From: Gonium pectorale | Lineage: Eukaryota; Chlorophyta; Chlorophyceae; Chlamydomonadales; Volvocaceae | DNA length: 11,715 nt | Direction of reading: 5' to 3' | NCBI GenBank assembly: GCA_001584585.1 | Contig: LSYV01000220.1 | Span: 8,364 to 20,078, forward strand | Shown here: in pieces, positions 1 through 6,640 of the stretch | How positions within the stretch are numbered: the stretch's first letter is position 1 | Layout of the letters: every line of letters starts with the position of its first letter | Notes under the pieces: generated by a model | Seen by the model: only the letters and a program-made list of their open reading frames with translations | The model's database searches: none | Told to the model about the DNA's origin: nothing | Made by a program: the position numbers and the translations under genes

Positions 1-2
1 AC

Positions 3-539
3 TGGCAGGCTGCTCGTAGTGTGTTGCGTTACATTGCGGGCACCACCAGCTACGGCATTATGTATTCGGGCGATGCCCCGCTTGTGGGGTATAGCGATTC
101 CGATTTCGCCGGATGCTTGGATACCAGGCGCTCCACTACGGGCTACGTGTTTCTGTGTGGAGGTGGTGCTGTTTCTTGGTCCAGTCGTCTCCAGCCCACC
201 GTTGCAGTGTCCACTGCGGAAGCGGAGTATATGGCCGCGGGGCATGCCACAAAGGAGGCGCTGTGGCTAAGGCAATTGATGCGTGATTTGGATATGGTGG
301 TCGGTGCTGTGCCTGTTGCGGGCGATAACCAGGCGTGCCTCACGCTGGTTGAGAGCCACGTGTCGTCTGCTCGCACTAAGCACATTGATGTTACACACCA
401 TTTCGTACGTGAGCGTGTTGTGCGTGGGGAGGTTCGTTTCAAGTACTGCAAGACGGCTGAAATGATTGCCGATTGTTTGACGAAGGCGCTGCCGTTGGTC
501 AAGTTCCAGAAGTGCCGCGAGGGCATGGGAGTCCGCTGA
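3..539 (+). CDS. Ty1/copia retrotransposon polyprotein, C-terminal RNase H end (5' partial)
   Basis: This is the last 178 codons of a copia-type Pol polyprotein. The reading frame is open from the window edge to the TGA at 537-539, so the start, integrase and reverse transcriptase core lie to the left. The visible order is that of Ty1/copia Pol: an RT-connection motif (WQAARSVLRYIAGT), the RNase H first acidic block YSDSDFAG, the hallmark TRRSTTGYVF, the second block STAEAEYMA, the third acidic residue in GDNQACL, and the terminal KHIDVTHHFVRE segment. RNase H of this class removes the RNA strand of the RNA-DNA hybrid during reverse transcription in the cytoplasmic particle. No frameshift or stop interrupts the frame, so this end may be from a recent or still active copy. 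The frame stops 17 bp before the 3' LTR, as expected for the family. Confidence in the family is high; activity cannot be judged. Confidence 0.95.
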   Translation, partial: WQAARSVLRYIAGTTSYGIMYSGDAPLVGYSDSDFAGCLDTRRSTTGYVFLCGGGAVSWSSRLQPTVAVSTAEAEYMAAGHATKEALWLRQLMRDLDMVVGAVPVAGDNQACLTLVESHVSSARTKHIDVTHHFVRERVVRGEVRFKYCKTAEMIADCLTKALPLVKFQKCREGMGVR

Positions 540-556
540 GGCTGCCCGCGTGGGAG

Positions 557-743
557 TGTTGATCAGTGTTCGGTCAGCCCCACCGGACTATCGCGTGTGT
601 GTGTTGTACGGCACTCGTCGAGGGTATATCTGCTCTCTGGCGCAAGGCTCACTAGTCTATCACATGTAAGCTGAATACAGTGCCTGGGTTTCTCTTGGCT
701 CCTTACCAGCACTTCGCACTTACATCGGATACTAGGCTCAACA
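557..743 (+). repeat. 3' LTR of the copia element (187 bp)
   Basis: The repeat begins TGTTGATC and ends GGCTCAACA, so the termini are inverted copies (TGTTGA/TCAACA), the standard TG...CA ends of an LTR. It lies directly after the pol stop codon and a short purine stretch (GTGGGAG, 550-556) that would serve as polypurine tract. Inside there is a TATAT box-like string at 625-629 and, about 40 bp further, TGTAA at 665-669, the poly(A) signal typical of green algae. Such short LTRs are known for the volvocine element Osser. The left LTR is outside the window, so identity between LTRs and the target duplication (candidate CGCAC, 744-748) cannot be tested here. Confidence 0.8.
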
Positions 744-1725
744 CGCACATACGGAATAAAGCTCGCTGTTGGTGTATCGGAGCTTACCCTATCTAGTTGT
801 GCGGGCTACCGGGAGTCGCTGCTCCTGGAACTTGGTTTTAGCAAGCGGTGGGGGGCGGGCTAAGGGGTCAATCTTGGTGATGAACAGACGGAGGAAATGA
901 ATTGCCAGATGTTGGCCCGTATGCCTGCCTGCTGTTGTGACGACGTAGCAAGGGGCATGGCCAAGGACCCACGGTGGGTGCGGGAAGTGGCCAAGCTCGT
1001 GTTTGTTCCCTGCTGTTATGGCCTGGTCCTTGTTTACTTCTTTGGTCTGCTGCGAGGCGGCGTTGCTGCTTGCTTGTGTAGGGACGGGCGGGACATACAC
1101 ACGCACTGCAGGGAAATAAAGGCCCACGTCTTGGTTTTCTGTATACTAATGGGCTTGTTTGTCGCTGGTGCGCTATTATGTACGTAAGGAAGCACGGCGG
1201 CGGTGCTCGACACACTGGCACGGTGCCACTGATTGGGCAATCAAGCAAGCAAGGCTCGCTGCAGACGCAGCAGAGCAGAGCTGCTGCTGATGAACTCCTG
1301 CACATCCGAGTACCTACCTTGTGCGCGGACCGATCAGCTATAGCGCCATTGTCCCTCAAAAACGGTTGCAGGCCATGCCCATGGTGCGTGGTCATCTATC
1401 AGGGTTGGCTGCAGCCTGCATGTCAGTATTGCAGCAAGTGTATGTGCGGGTTTCCGCCGAGCGAGGTCGTACACACGCCAGCCAGCCAGCTAGGACCCCG
1501 AATGAAGGGCTTCACGTGCAACGTGCACATGTTAGCCCCGCTTTTTGGAGCTCTCCGATGGCCGGCAATTGGATCTCTGGCGGCGGCGGGCGCTCCCTTT
1601 CCCTGGTAGGTTCGCATGCGACACGCATCTGGCGGCATGTGGCGACCCCCCAGGTCGTGGTCACGTTTCTGCGCGGTATCGCAGGACCATCCGGCCGGGC
1701 CTGCATCTGGCCGACTCTCTTCGCC
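744..1725. other. No supported gene; intergenic sequence
   Basis: About 1 kb without a coding region I can support. Short open frames exist on both strands but show no recognisable domain, no neighbouring splice continuity and Cys-rich compositions that follow from local base content. The stretch starts immediately after the copia LTR and ends where the GC-rich repeated cassette begins. An AATAAA string occurs at 753-758, but poly(A) signalling in green algae normally uses TGTAA, so I do not assign it a role. Confidence 0.5.
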
Positions 1726-2350
1726 GGGAATCCTGGGGCTTCTGGGCGCCTTCGGCCGGCTGGCCCCCGGCGGAATCGTGGCGTCTCCCGCGCTGTTTTC
1801 TATCGAGGTGAACCCTCGGCTTACCGGTCGCCCTTGTACTTAGTCCGAGTTCACGCCATCCTGCGTCCTCTCGCAGGTCCCGGGGCTCGGCGCGCCCCTG
1901 GCTTTGTCGCCGCCGGTCGGGCCTGCGTCCGCCGGTCGGGCCTGCGTCAGCCCAACCTCCGGCCCCGGGAGTCCTGAGGCCTCTGGGCACCTTCGGCCGG
2001 CTGGCCCCCGGCGGAGTCCCGCCGGCTCCTGGGGCTCGGCGCGCCCCCAGCTCTCATGTCGCTGTCTGGGCCTGCCTCCGCCCCCTTCTCGGCCCTGGGA
2101 GTCCGGGGGCTTCTGGACCCATACTGGCGGCCCGCCTCCGGCGGAACCCCGCCGGCTCGCGTCCCATTCTCTCTCGAGGTGAGACCGTCGCTTTCTGGCC
2201 GCCCTGGTGCCTCGCCCGGGGTCCCGATACCCTGTGTCTGCTGCGCAGGTTCCGGAGCTCAGCGCGCTTCTAGCTCCGCCGCTCGCCTCCTCCGCGCCCC
2301 TAGCCCTGCCGCCCACTCCGATGGACCTCCCCGCGGCTTCCCCGGTGAGC
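1726..2350 (+). repeat. GC-rich Pro/Ala-coding stretch with repeated exon-intron-exon cassette
   Basis: Three related blocks begin at 1726, 1967 and 2097 (GGGAATCCTGG, GGGAGTCCTGAGG, GGGAGTCCGGGGG) and each carries a CGGCGGA core about 50 bp later. After the first and third blocks come a GAG|GTGA donor and a CGCAG|GT acceptor, giving two candidate introns, 1808-1876 (69 bp) and 2179-2248 (70 bp), that resemble each other along their length. The flanking translated pieces also match: FSIE then VPGLGAPLAL in the first, FSLE then VPELSALLAP in the second. Further donors occur at 2345 (CCG|GTGAGC) and 2486 (AAG|GTGAGC). This could be part of a Pro-rich gene that once continued into the recombinase fragment downstream, or GC-rich repeat DNA. 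The full gene model is not resolvable from sequence alone, and no known domain is visible. Confidence 0.4.
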
Positions 2351-2631
2351 CCCGTTCGGGCCCTCTCCCGGGCCCCTCTCTCTGCGTCCCCACCACTGCC
2401 CCGCAGTGTTATTGGATGGTGGCCCCCTCCGCGCCCTCTCTTTTACTCCGCCTTCCTTGTCCCTTACCGCCCCTCTCCGCCTCAAGGTGAGCAGCCCGGG
2501 CATGTTCGGCGGGCTCTTCTTAGCCCAGGCGACGGGTGGTCACCGCAGCCCCGCTGCCCAGCCAGCCGTCCTCCGCCTCGCTCCTCCTAAGCCTCTGGTG
2601 TGATCCGCGCCCTGGCCACCCACCATGGCCC

Positions 2632-3023
2632 ATGGCCCACGGGCTGGACGAGGGGGCGGCGGCCAAGCAGGCCTCGGTGGCGGGCGAGCTAGACCAGTGG
2701 CTGCTCAGCACCGGTGTCCCTCGGACCCTCCAGACCTGCACCGCCGATGACGTCCTGTGCTACATGGCCGGCTACTACACGGTGGCGCACTGTGGTCGGA
2801 AAGCCGCCGACGGCAGCCTCAGCCCCGGGCGAGGCCTGCCACAGCTGCAGATGGCGAGGCCTGCCACAGCTTCCGTCGCGGGAGCCTGCAGGATGCCGAG
2901 GACAAGGGCGCCACCCGGGAGCAGCTGAAGGCCAAGGGCCAGATCGCTTCCGAGAGCGTGATTGACCGCTACCTGGACCGCACCGGGCACCAGACAGGCC
3001 GCAACACCCGCCGGCGGACGTAG
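2632..3023 (+). pseudogene. Internally deleted, frameshifted tyrosine recombinase fragment
   Basis: Two frames carry the two ends of what looks like one tyrosine recombinase (YR), the class used by Crypton and DIRS mobile elements and abundant in algal genomes. In the first frame, from the ATG at 2632 to about 2828, the peptide includes LDQWLLSTGVPRTLQTCTADDVL and reads like the N-terminal SAM-like DNA-binding domain. In another frame, about 2858 to the TAG at 3021-3023, it reads CHSFRRGSLQDAEDKG, then KGQIASESVIDRYLD, matching the HxxR box and the following Tyr of the YR catalytic domain. The intervening catalytic part, with the first Arg and the Lys strand, is missing, so the product cannot be an active recombinase. 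An 18-bp direct repeat (2829-2846 and 2854-2871) lies at the junction. YR assignment rests on motif pattern, not on a search. Confidence 0.6.
2829..2871 (+). repeat. Direct repeat at the recombinase deletion junction
   Basis: GCGAGGCCTGCCACAGCT occurs at 2829-2846 and again, identically, at 2854-2871, a 25-bp period. It lies exactly where the N-terminal recombinase frame is lost and the C-terminal frame begins, consistent with slippage or microhomology repair at a deletion site. Confidence 0.85.
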
Positions 3024-3495
3024 CCCAGACAGTGCCCCGGGCCCTGCGACTAGCCGGCGCCCCTCGCCAACGGGGATCGGCGCGCAGGGGCGCTCGAGCG
3101 GTGCCGGGATAGGCCTGGGTCGGGCTGGCTAGGGGGCGGTTGCCTCTATCTTTGTCGCAGCGCCCGGACCCCCTCGCCACCCACCGGCCCCGGGTGTGGG
3201 GGCTCCCGCCACTGCCCCTGCCCCCGTGCGGTATGGGTGTAACCCATGTAGCCATAGGTAGGGCAGCCCGTGCCCGCCCCGGCCTAGGGGCCCCGCCTGA
3301 TGCACGCGCGCGGGGAGCCCGGCGTGGCGGGCTCAGGGCAGGCGAGACGCGTGACGCTGGGTGCTGGGTGCTAGCAGGCTGCGCAATCGTTGGGCCGGGT
3401 CTCGTTGTCCGTGTGCCAGCTGACAATGACCCTGGCCCTGTTGTAAGCAAACAACGGACGCTGCAGGAGACCGCTGCCTGCATGTGCTCTTTCCC
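3024..3495. other. No supported gene; GC-rich spacer
   Basis: This stretch lies between the recombinase fragment and the gag-only element. Long frames on both strands here are a by-product of high GC. I see no domain, splice chain or RNA gene. It may contain more of the upstream end of the gag element if its left LTR is longer than the 76 bp I can align. Confidence 0.4.
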
Positions 3496-3571
3496 TGTCT
3501 GGCCCGCCCGAGGTACGGCCGTCGGTAGGCCGAGCAATGCAGGTGCCCTCAGAACAGGCGTGACTGCGACA
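3496..3571 (+). repeat. Candidate 5' LTR (internally shortened) of the gag-only element
   Basis: The end, ...GCGTGACTGCGACA, is well supported by its copy at 5316-5336 and by the adjoining primer-binding site. The start at TGTC is tentative: from there both copies share TGTC, then a CCGAGG/CTCGGGGG block, then GTACGGC (3513-3519 and 5195-5201), after which the left copy appears to lack about 80 bp. Confidence 0.35.
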
Positions 3572-3584
3572 GGTTATGAGCCCC
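3572..3584 (+). promoter_or_regulatory. Primer-binding site complementary to the initiator tRNA-Met anticodon arm
   Basis: GGTTATGAGCCCC is the reverse complement of GGGGCTCATAACC. The core GGGCUCAUAACC is the anticodon stem-loop of eukaryotic initiator tRNA-Met (CAU anticodon with the three G-C stem pairs peculiar to initiators), as in the yeast initiator. Drosophila copia is known to prime minus-strand DNA from a cleaved half of this tRNA using the same region rather than the 3' CCA end. The position immediately after the LTR end and 51 bp before the gag ATG fits this role. Confidence 0.65.
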
Positions 3585-3634
3585 GACCTACGCTAGGGCA
3601 GCCGAGTAGTGCAGCTTCTCTGCGTGTGCCTGAT

Positions 3635-4369
3635 ATGAACGACATGGTTCAGACTGTTAGGCTGGATGGGACGAACTATCGGCAGTGGACGAGGTTTGTG
3701 AAGTCCGTCTGCGTGGTGAAAGATCTCTGGGATGGCGCTATGGGCGACCCAGTGGACGAGGAGAAGTCTGGCAAGGTCCTGGGCTACTTCATTCTGTACG
3801 CTGATGAGGTGCACGGCGAGATGATCGAGCGCTGGAAGACGGCCAAGGAGGCCTGGGCTGGGCTGGAGGCTCTGTACAAGGCCAAGAGCAAGGCTAACTT
3901 GGTGCAGCTGAAGAAGCAGTTCAATGCACTGCAGCGTGACTTCAAGGAGACACTGCCGGCAGTCTCGCGTGCTTGAGCGCTGTGGGACGACCTCAAGGGC
4001 GCTGGTATCAAGCTCGATGAACTCGACCTGGTGTGCGCAGTTCTGGCGGGCCTGCCAGCTGAGTACAACAACATCACCTCCATCATCGAGAACCGCACGG
4101 ATGACCCGACGATGGACCAGGTGCTGGCAGCCCTGATTCTGGAGGAGCAGAAGATTGGGCGGCAGAACGACCCGCTGGAGGCCACCGCGCTCATGGCCAA
4201 GGTCAAGGACTGGAAGGCCGACAAGCGGTGCAACCACTGCAAGGAGCCGGGCCACTTCAAGCGGGAGTGCCCCAAGTAGCTGGCCAAGATACGGGAGGAG
4301 TCGGACGACGACGAGCCGAAGACGCGCGGCAAGCGCAGTGGCAAGCTCCCCGCGATGTTCGCGCTGTAA
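3635..4369 (+). pseudogene. Copia-type gag (UBN2 family) with CCHC zinc knuckle, two in-frame stops
   Basis: The frame from the ATG at 3635 keeps phase to the TAA at 4367-4369, but is cut by TGA at 3974-3976 and TAG at 4277-4279. The N-terminus (LDGTNYRQWTRFVKS) is typical of copia capsid proteins of the gag-polypeptide/UBN2 type, followed by the KTAKEAWAGLEALY helix. After the first stop come LDELDLVCAVLAGLP and LPAEYNNI, and near the end CNHCKEPGHFKREC (4229-4270), a perfect C-x2-C-x4-H-x4-C nucleic-acid-binding knuckle. The tail is acidic then basic (EESDDDEPKTRGKR). The protein would form the virus-like particle and package element RNA. The stops mean this copy makes at most a truncated capsid. 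A longer open frame upstream to 3140 runs through the LTR and primer-binding site, so I start at 3635. Confidence 0.85.
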
Positions 4370-5165
4370 GCTGGCCAGGCGGAGAAGCTGGGGGTTCCCG
4401 GATCGAGGGGGTGCGGAAGCAGGGGAGAAAAGAATAGGGTGGGAGAGCTAACCATCCTGTGGCAATGGGCAGACATGTGCTCATGGAACTGTGCGGGGAA
4501 GCCTCCGTGGGCTCGCGGTGAATGATAGTAACCGTGAGCGAGCATGAACTTCCAGGTTGGGCGGAGCAGAAATTGACCCGGATATGGGCGTGGCTCTGAG
4601 GTTGGAAGTATGCTCAGTAAGTGCGCTTGCTGTGAGGTGAGCGTGTTGCAGCGGGGTTTTCGCTGCGTGTGCCTTTCGTGGCAAGGTGGCGTCAAGGATA
4701 AGCGCAAATAAGGCTTGCTGCAGTTTGCAGTGGAGCGCTGGATTATGACGTGTTGCAGCGGGTTTTCGCTGCGTCTGCCTCACGACTGGCAGGGTGCCCT
4801 TGGCGGCAGGTATAGCCGCAGTTGGCGGTGCGCGCTGTGATCATTCAGCGTGGCTTCGGCATTATAGCTGAAAGCGTGTTGAGGCCGGTTCAGGCTTCGC
4901 TTTGCTGTCCTTTGCAAGTGGATATTTGCCCCTATCTTTGGGTGGGCCTGCGTATAAGGCAGCCCCGAGTTTGAGCTGAGAAAACATTCGTATGCTTGTA
5001 GTGGCAGCGGAAAGCGTACTGGACTTTGTGCATCTGGTGCGTGGGTATGTGACTGCGGTATGACTTGTCTTGTGGTCAGTTTGATTGCGAACTGCTGTGA
5101 CAAGTGAGTGTGAGTCATGGGAGGCAACCAACGACAGTTCGAGGGTGTGTGTTGGGAATTCGTCC
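4370..5165 (+). other. Non-coding interior of the gag-only element
   Basis: Between the gag stop and the right terminal repeat I find no pol domain on either strand. A purine-rich tract (GGGGAGAAAAGAATAGGG, 4423-4440) follows gag. Three degenerate tandem copies of a short repeat occupy 4642-4915. The base composition is less GC-rich than the flanks. Confidence 0.45.
4642..4915 (+). repeat. Three degenerate tandem repeats
   Basis: The core CGTGTTGCAGCGG..TTTTCGCTGCGT occurs at 4642-4681 and 4749-4789 with one indel and one substitution over the first 33 bp. A weaker third copy (CGTGTTGAGGCCGGTT...CTTCGCT) lies at 4875-4915. The spacings are about 107 and 126 bp. An ATTAT string a few bases upstream of copies two and three suggests that the whole unit, not just the core, was duplicated. 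Confidence 0.55.
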
Positions 5166-5336
5166 TGTCGTGTGTCGTTGGTGGTTCTCGGGGGTGTACG
5201 GCTGCCTCTGGGCGAGCCAAGTCTCGGCTGTGGCTGAGAGGAGTTAAGCAATCAATGTAACATACAATGCCTGAAGAGTCTATCACAGCTAGGCAGGAAG
5301 GCTCAGCCTTGAGCCAGAGCAGGCGTGATTGCGACA
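5166..5336 (+). repeat. Candidate 3' LTR of the gag-only element
   Basis: The end ...GCAGGCGTGATTGCGACA copies the left repeat that abuts the primer-binding site. The proposed start TGTCG (5166-5170) is the inverted match of the terminal CGACA, giving a 171-bp LTR, but no convincing polypurine tract precedes it. The start is therefore provisional; alternative starts are TGTGTG near 5148 and TGTACG at 5193. Confidence 0.4.
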
Positions 5337-6323
5337 GGTAGCGCCTCCCCAGCAGCCGCCCGCCCTCTGAGGACACAGCGCATCACTCCACCTACCAACC
5401 CATAACCCCCCCCCCAGCCAGCCAGCTGCACATGCATGGATCGACCACGCTACCTGACCCTGTCGTTTCGTTGGTTGAGTCTATCTAGCATCTGATTGAA
5501 GTGCAAAATGCTGGTAATAAGGAGCCAGGTACCTCCCAGGCTGGCACTGCATTGAGCTTACACGTGATATACTAGATATGGAGCCTTGGGCCATCTGTCA
5601 ACCACACTTTATCCACCGCCGTTTTTCTGGCAATAACGAAGTTAGTAGCGACAAAATTCAATCGCCAAAGCACCCAAATTCATCTTATCAGTACCTTTCA
5701 CGCTAGGCGGTAAGTTGCGCAATCAAGCCAACGCATATCATACTCCGACCCAACGTACCCAACTGCTGCAACTAGCCTCATGTGTCATGATGCGTGCAGA
5801 CCCGCCCTGCCGCCATGCGTCGTTCAGGACTGCACGGACACGCACCAGCCCTTGCAATCCATCCGGCAGGGAGGGAGGGAGGCAGCTGCGCAACAGCTGG
5901 CTGGGCAGCACTCGTGCCTCTAGCTCTCCTTTCAACCCCTCTCCCCACTGCCCACTCGCTCCGCTCCCTTCACCAGACGTGCTCGTCCGCGTGGCAGCGG
6001 CACAGCCACATGACGGCACCCGAGCGGGACACCACCCGCCGCAGGGGGCCCTGGCTGCGACCCCCATCCACCTTCCCCTCTCCCTCTTCAAGGAGCTTCT
6101 CAATGGAGCTGCCGTTACGGGCGGGATGGGCGACGGGCATGAGGGAGGGAGGGAGGGAGCGGTGCACTCAATCATCAGGACATGACGGCGGCGGCGGCGG
6201 GTCGCCTCGCCTGGTATGGTGTAGCAGTGGTGTGGAGTCATGGTAACGAAAGCATACATGCCGCATGCATGTGCCGCACAACCATTTCGTGTTCGGGCCA
6301 TGCGCTGGGGTGCTCTCTGCGAC
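5337..6323 (-). other. Intergenic strip and probable 3' UTR of the Roco gene
   Basis: From the Roco stop codon at 6324 down to about 5558 the minus strand has no coding continuation and is probably 3' UTR, with GGGA-type repeats on the plus strand near 5871-5882 and 6143-6158 (CCCT-rich in the transcript). Below that, 5337-5557 is spacer with a run of C at 5407-5415 before the gag-only element begins. Open frames in this strip show no domain. Confidence 0.45.
5558..5562 (-). terminator. Possible poly(A) signal TGTAA for the Roco gene
   Basis: TGTAA on the minus strand (TTACA on plus) is the usual green-algal polyadenylation signal. It is the first such string I see downstream of the stop at 6324, about 760 bp away, a plausible UTR length for algae. 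The evidence is the five-base match only. Confidence 0.3.
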
Positions 6324-6640
6324 CTACCCGCGCGCCTCCTGGCAGCTGACGTACGGGTCAAGCTCGCCAGGCTTATCACCCCCTCCCTCCGCCAAGGAGC
6401 TCGACCCGGGCTGGCAGCTGCTCAAGTGTGCCTCTGACTCCTCCTGCTCAAGGCGCTTGATGAGGGCTTGCAGGATGGCAGCCTGCGAAACAAAGCGAAT
6501 CCCAAACAGTGCAGACCGGTCACCACCAGTTCAGTGCAGTGTGGTGCAGTGTGTGGCCTTTGTGGGGTGTGGAGGAGGAGGCCTGCCTGCAGCAGCCCCG
6601 CCACCTCCTTGGGTGAGGGGAAGCGGGGTGGGGCAGGCAC
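6324..6640 (-). other. Terminal exons of the Roco gene, one possibly optional
   Basis: Exon 6640-6587 (54 bp, FPSPKEVAGLLQ) is bounded by CGCAG and a CAG|GCAGGC donor, a non-canonical GC type. The last exon, 6482-6324, follows CGCAG and encodes AAILQALIKRLEQEESEAHL, then a Ser/Gly tail and the TAG stop. Both are phase 0 at both ends, so exon 12 can also be joined directly to the last exon without loss of frame. The peptide LLQ-AAILQALIKRLEQ reads as a continuous amphipathic helix, which argues for inclusion. Confidence 0.55.

Larger units (their letters stand above)
1..743 (+). mobile_element. Ty1/copia LTR retrotransposon, right end
   Basis: The pol C-terminus, the short purine tract and the 3' LTR lie in the canonical order and spacing, so this is the right end of one full or nearly full element oriented left to right. 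The remainder extends beyond the left window edge. The intact RNase H frame contrasts with the degraded gag copy at 3635-4369, suggesting two insertions of different age or family. Confidence 0.85.
3496..5336 (+). mobile_element. Gag-only, non-autonomous copia-like LTR element (tentative boundaries)
   Basis: The element is defined by a gag frame (3635-4369), a primer-binding site at 3572-3584 just upstream, and a sequence repeated on both sides. AGAACAGGCGTGACTGCGACA at 3551-3571 matches AGAGCAGGCGTGATTGCGACA at 5316-5336 with two differences. On the left this repeat ends exactly where the primer-binding site begins, as the end of a 5' LTR should. No integrase, reverse transcriptase or RNase H lies between the repeats, so the copy would depend on another element for replication, like the TR-GAG elements described in plants. 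The outer limits are less certain: both repeats can be extended to a TGTC string (3496 left, 5166 right), which pairs with the terminal GCGACA. No clear target duplication was found. Confidence 0.5.

Noticed and set aside
897..1187. 96-residue plus-strand frame with two hydrophobic stretches resembling membrane segments
   Set aside because: No homologous pattern, very Cys-rich, and no supporting context; the composition is explained by local T/G-rich sequence.
2689..3537. 282-residue minus-strand frame
   Set aside because: It lies opposite the recombinase fragment and spacer in GC-rich DNA; Arg/Pro/Gly/Ala-rich with no domain, so a shadow frame.
3140..3634. Upstream extension of the gag frame
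   Set aside because: It reads through the candidate LTR and primer-binding site; the first ATG after these, at 3635, begins recognisable gag sequence.
3784..4707. 307-residue minus-strand frame
   Set aside because: Antisense shadow of gag, running on into the repeat region; Ser-rich with no domain.
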